A stretch of 64,000 nucleotides of DNA from Paenibacillus aceris (GTDB lineage: Bacteria; Bacillota; Bacilli; Paenibacillales; NBRC-103111). Below the pieces are notes generated by a model that did no database searches, was not told the origin of the DNA, and was given only the letters and a program-made list of their open reading frames with translations. The position numbers were made by a program, and so were the translations under genes. The stretch covers positions 31,818 to 95,817 of the forward strand of contig NZ_JAGGKV010000026.1 in NCBI RefSeq assembly GCF_017874035.1. Direction: 5' to 3'. Below, one piece after another: positions 61,800 to 64,000 of the stretch; the first letter of the stretch is position 1; every line of letters begins with the position of its first letter.

Positions 61800-63788
61800 C
61801 TATACCGTCAGCGGATTTTCTGGCAGCAAGGATTCCGCTAATTCATCCACGATGAGATCGATGGCGATAGGGCCGTAGTATCCGATCCACATTGTTGTGT
61901 TAAACGTATATACATGATTGGCTTGTACGGCTCGCAGACCTTTCCAAAGCTCGGATTTTTGGAACTCACCGGTTAATTCCTTATTCGAATCGTCCGTTAG
62001 AACAAATAAACGGTCTACCTGCTGCAGAGCTTCAAGCGAAATCCACTTACTGGACCTCTCTGTATCCATTGCGCATTCCGGAGCTTGTATCCCTAAATCA
62101 CTGTACAGGATATCCGCTGTGCGATGCGAAGTCGTGTGAAGCCGAATTTGATTGTCGCGCGGCCTGATTAGGGCAACAGTCTCGCCCGCCATTCTTCCAG
62201 CCAACTCAGCCTGCAGTTTTGCAATTTTATTCTGATACGATGCCATAACGCCCGGCACCTCTTGCTCCTTACCCAGAATCTGTCCAAACGTTTGAAGCGT
62301 CTTCTGCCAATCTGCATTCCGATCCAGCAGCAGCGTTGGCGCAACACGGACAAGCTCATCATACATATGCGCTTGAAACTCCGTACAAACGATAAGCTCC
62401 GGCTCAGCCCTCCTAATGGCCTCGAGATCTGGCTCCTCCTTTGTCCCCATCACTTTGATGTCACCCAGTTGGTCAGAGACATAATTAGGGAATTCCGAAG
62501 CATCCGATGTCGCAATCACACTGCCGACAGGCTGTCTGCCGAGCACCAGCAACTGATCGATGTATTGCGTATCCAGTACGACGATTTTCTCAGGTGTCGT
62601 GCTCAGCGTAAGCTCACCCTTAAGGTGCTTTATCGTTCTGACTTTATGGGACGATTCTTGTGCCTCTATCATAACAGCAGGTGTTTGCATCAAAGCTTTC
62701 GCATGAGTCGTGCTTCCGCCCACCTGAGCGCTTGCAACAGTTGGACCTGAGCATACACTTAGGAGCAACGCAAACGTCAGCATGAAACCGACGGCTATAG
62801 AAGATTTTGGGCTGGGGTAAGCATACATAGCCATACCCTCGCTCATCTCCTGATAATGATATTCATCCTCACTTAACCCACTATACGTTTGCAATTTAAT
62901 GGGAACAATAGGGAATTGCGACAGAATCCATGGATTTTGGCGACGGAAATCAAGCTGCCCCGACTGCTCTCTAAAGCGGCCGGGAGAAACGCCAACATGC
63001 TTTTTAAATACTCGACCAAAATAGTAACTATCCGTATACCCGATGTCCTCAGCGATTTCGGCAAGCGGTACATCCGTATGCTGCAAAAGCGATTTCGCCT
63101 TCCTTACCCGTACTTGAGTCAAATACTCCATCGGCCCCATACTCAACTTCGCCTTGAATAGCCGCTGCAGCTGTCGCGCATTACAATCCAACAGTTCTGC
63201 CAATCCCTGCAGTGTAATCTGCTCAGCATATCGCTCCTGCATATAGCGGATCGCTTGGCCAACGGGCTCCGGACCTATCATCTCGCTGCCCTGATCCTGT
63301 ATTTGCTGCAGCATTTCATAAACAAACTGATGAAATAACGCTTTGACATGAAACTTTTCCAGCGTACTAGTCTGCATCCATTGCCGATGCATCTCTTCCA
63401 TCTTCAAAAACAACGAAATCGAATGCTGCGGCATAAGTCCGAATTGCAGTTTAAAAGGATTGCTTTTCTCCTGCAGTCGCAGCAGCTCTTTCCTTACCGG
63501 CAGCGCCAAAGCCGCTTTATAAAATACCATAAAATACTCAAGAGTCTCCAAGACATTGACAATATCAAGAAAAGTGCCTTTGCCCGCATGGCAGACTTGG
63601 CATTTATCCGCCGTATACACGATGTCATCAAGCATGATCTGAGCCCGTCCCCGCGTTACATACAGAAATACACTAGCCGGAAGCTGATAAGCATGGACGT
63701 TTTCACCCGGCTGCATAATCGTACGGCGAATGTCCAGTACTCTCAGTGCGGCATGATTCCATAGCAATATTTGTTCCTGAAAAGACAA
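61800..63788 (-). CDS. AraC-type regulator fused through a membrane helix to a siderophore-binding domain
   Basis: 662 residues. Residues 1-160 are a cupin-like part; 175-275 is the AraC double HTH (LQGLAELLDCNARQLQRLF and LAEIAEDIGYTDSYYFGRVF). Residues 329-347 form one hydrophobic helix (IAVGFMLTFALLLSVCSG) followed by an Ala-Ser-type stretch. Residues 385-655 are a class III substrate-binding domain (KIVVLDTQYIDQLLVLGRQP, WKGLRAVQANHVYTF). In Btr of B. subtilis the same two domains are joined but cytoplasmic; here the helix would put the binding domain outside. Fur box upstream. Confidence 0.87.
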   Translation of the reverse strand: MSFQEQILLWNHAALRVLDIRRTIMQPGENVHAYQLPASVFLYVTRGRAQIMLDDIVYTADKCQVCHAGKGTFLDIVNVLETLEYFMVFYKAALALPVRKELLRLQEKSNPFKLQFGLMPQHSISLFLKMEEMHRQWMQTSTLEKFHVKALFHQFVYEMLQQIQDQGSEMIGPEPVGQAIRYMQERYAEQITLQGLAELLDCNARQLQRLFKAKLSMGPMEYLTQVRVRKAKSLLQHTDVPLAEIAEDIGYTDSYYFGRVFKKHVGVSPGRFREQSGQLDFRRQNPWILSQFPIVPIKLQTYSGLSEDEYHYQEMSEGMAMYAYPSPKSSIAVGFMLTFALLLSVCSGPTVASAQVGGSTTHAKALMQTPAVMIEAQESSHKVRTIKHLKGELTLSTTPEKIVVLDTQYIDQLLVLGRQPVGSVIATSDASEFPNYVSDQLGDIKVMGTKEEPDLEAIRRAEPELIVCTEFQAHMYDELVRVAPTLLLDRNADWQKTLQTFGQILGKEQEVPGVMASYQNKIAKLQAELAGRMAGETVALIRPRDNQIRLHTTSHRTADILYSDLGIQAPECAMDTERSSKWISLEALQQVDRLFVLTDDSNKELTGEFQKSELWKGLRAVQANHVYTFNTTMWIGYYGPIAIDLIVDELAESLLPENPLTV

Positions 63789-63842
63789 TCTTCGTCACCT
63801 CCTGGTATATGTTGGATGATCACCTGTTGAATTCATTATATT

Positions 63843-63861
63843 GATACTGAGAATCAATATC
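63843..63861 (-). promoter_or_regulatory. Fur box of the AraC-sensor gene
   Basis: GATACTGAGAATCAATATC matches the Fur consensus at 16 of 19 positions, 55 nt before the start. Confidence 0.82.
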
Positions 63862-63906
63862 AATTGTTTTGTCTGCGAAATCTCTTGCCTACGATCTTCC
63901 CCCAAA

Positions 63907-64000
63907 ATAAAGTAGGGGAACCACTCTCATGGCTCCCCCCTTATCGAACCGCACGTGCCCTACTAAGGCATACGGCTCACCAACGTGATTCAACTTGAGC
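63907..64000 (-). mobile_element. 3' end of a group II intron (domains V and VI)
   Basis: On the minus strand GAGCCGTATGCC, a short loop, and GGGCACGTGCGGTTC (63978-63946) give the 33-nt domain V hairpin with the AGC catalytic triad. The next hairpin, GGGGGGAGCCATGAGAGTGG up to TTCCCCTACTTTAT (63943-63907), fits domain VI with the branch-point A near the end. The body and the reverse-transcriptase gene would lie to the right of the window. Insertion just upstream of the AraC-sensor promoter. Confidence 0.85.

Noticed and set aside
1..64000. CRISPR arrays, tRNA or rRNA genes, phage modules
   Set aside because: No regularly spaced repeats, no cloverleaf or rRNA segments and no phage structural or integrase genes were found.

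Overview
The window looks like a piece of a Paenibacillus-type genome (a spore-forming Bacillota of the Paenibacillaceae). Grounds for this are strong AGGAGG-type ribosome binding sites, frequent GTG/TTG starts, intrinsic terminators with long T tracts, stalk-domain (copper amine oxidase N-terminal-like) and SLH-domain wall proteins, a SpoIIM-family protein, XpaC/TelA genes, a YjcZ-like coat peptide, and a short intergenic repeat family that I associate with this group (recalled, not searched). No rRNA, tRNA or CRISPR array was seen. The genome segment carries a good deal of mobile-element debris.

Layout. 1-400: a terminator and a cluster of short intergenic repeats. 403-8160 (minus): an M24 peptidase downstream of a tad-like type IV secretion/pilus operon (CpaB-like, TadZ-like, TadA, TadB, TadC, two 48-49-residue membrane peptides, two secreted/membrane proteins), preceded by a leader with an intrinsic terminator that could work as an attenuator. 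8472-10334: a YcgR/YcgQ-type permease pair. 10420-17370: fructokinase, a TetR/YhgE efflux operon with a near-perfect promoter and two operator palindromes, two secreted proteins, and remnants of SLH, BclA-like and IS1182 genes. 17375-26121: AhpD-like/Rrf2 pair, YxcD, TelA and XpaC-like genes, a metallo-hydrolase, thioredoxin-like, DedA, LysR/HPP and a cupredoxin. 26288-31130: two-component system and a GH4 alpha-galactosidase with a divergent AraC regulator. 31254-39322: Dabb protein, short-chain reductase, RDD, SpoIIM-like, and a DUF58/MoxR/DUF4350/DUF4129 operon. 39560-48746: second repeat cluster, a Cache-HAMP-GGDEF diguanylate cyclase, topoisomerase III, signal peptidase II, HAD phosphatase, an IS110 remnant and a sulfatase with a CcpA-like cre site.

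48845-63861 is the most distinctive part: a Fur-controlled locus for an NRPS-independent (NIS) hydroxycarboxylate siderophore. It reads, in transcription order, diaminobutyrate aminotransferase, NIS synthetase, MFS exporter, NIS synthetase interrupted by one in-frame TAG, NIS synthetase, RraA-family aldolase-like protein, then a separate Fur-box-preceded uptake operon (siderophore-binding lipoprotein and two FecCD permeases). Upstream lie a LuxR-type HTH protein and a 662-residue protein that joins an AraC DNA-binding region, one predicted membrane helix and a siderophore-binding domain. Gene order resembles the achromobactin (acs) locus but no decarboxylase is present, and an RraA-family protein stands where acs/sbn loci have an HpcH/HpaI-type aldolase. 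The product is therefore probably a different, possibly undescribed citrate-type siderophore, if the interrupted synthetase is real and still functional. The right edge holds domains V and VI of a group II intron whose body lies outside the window.
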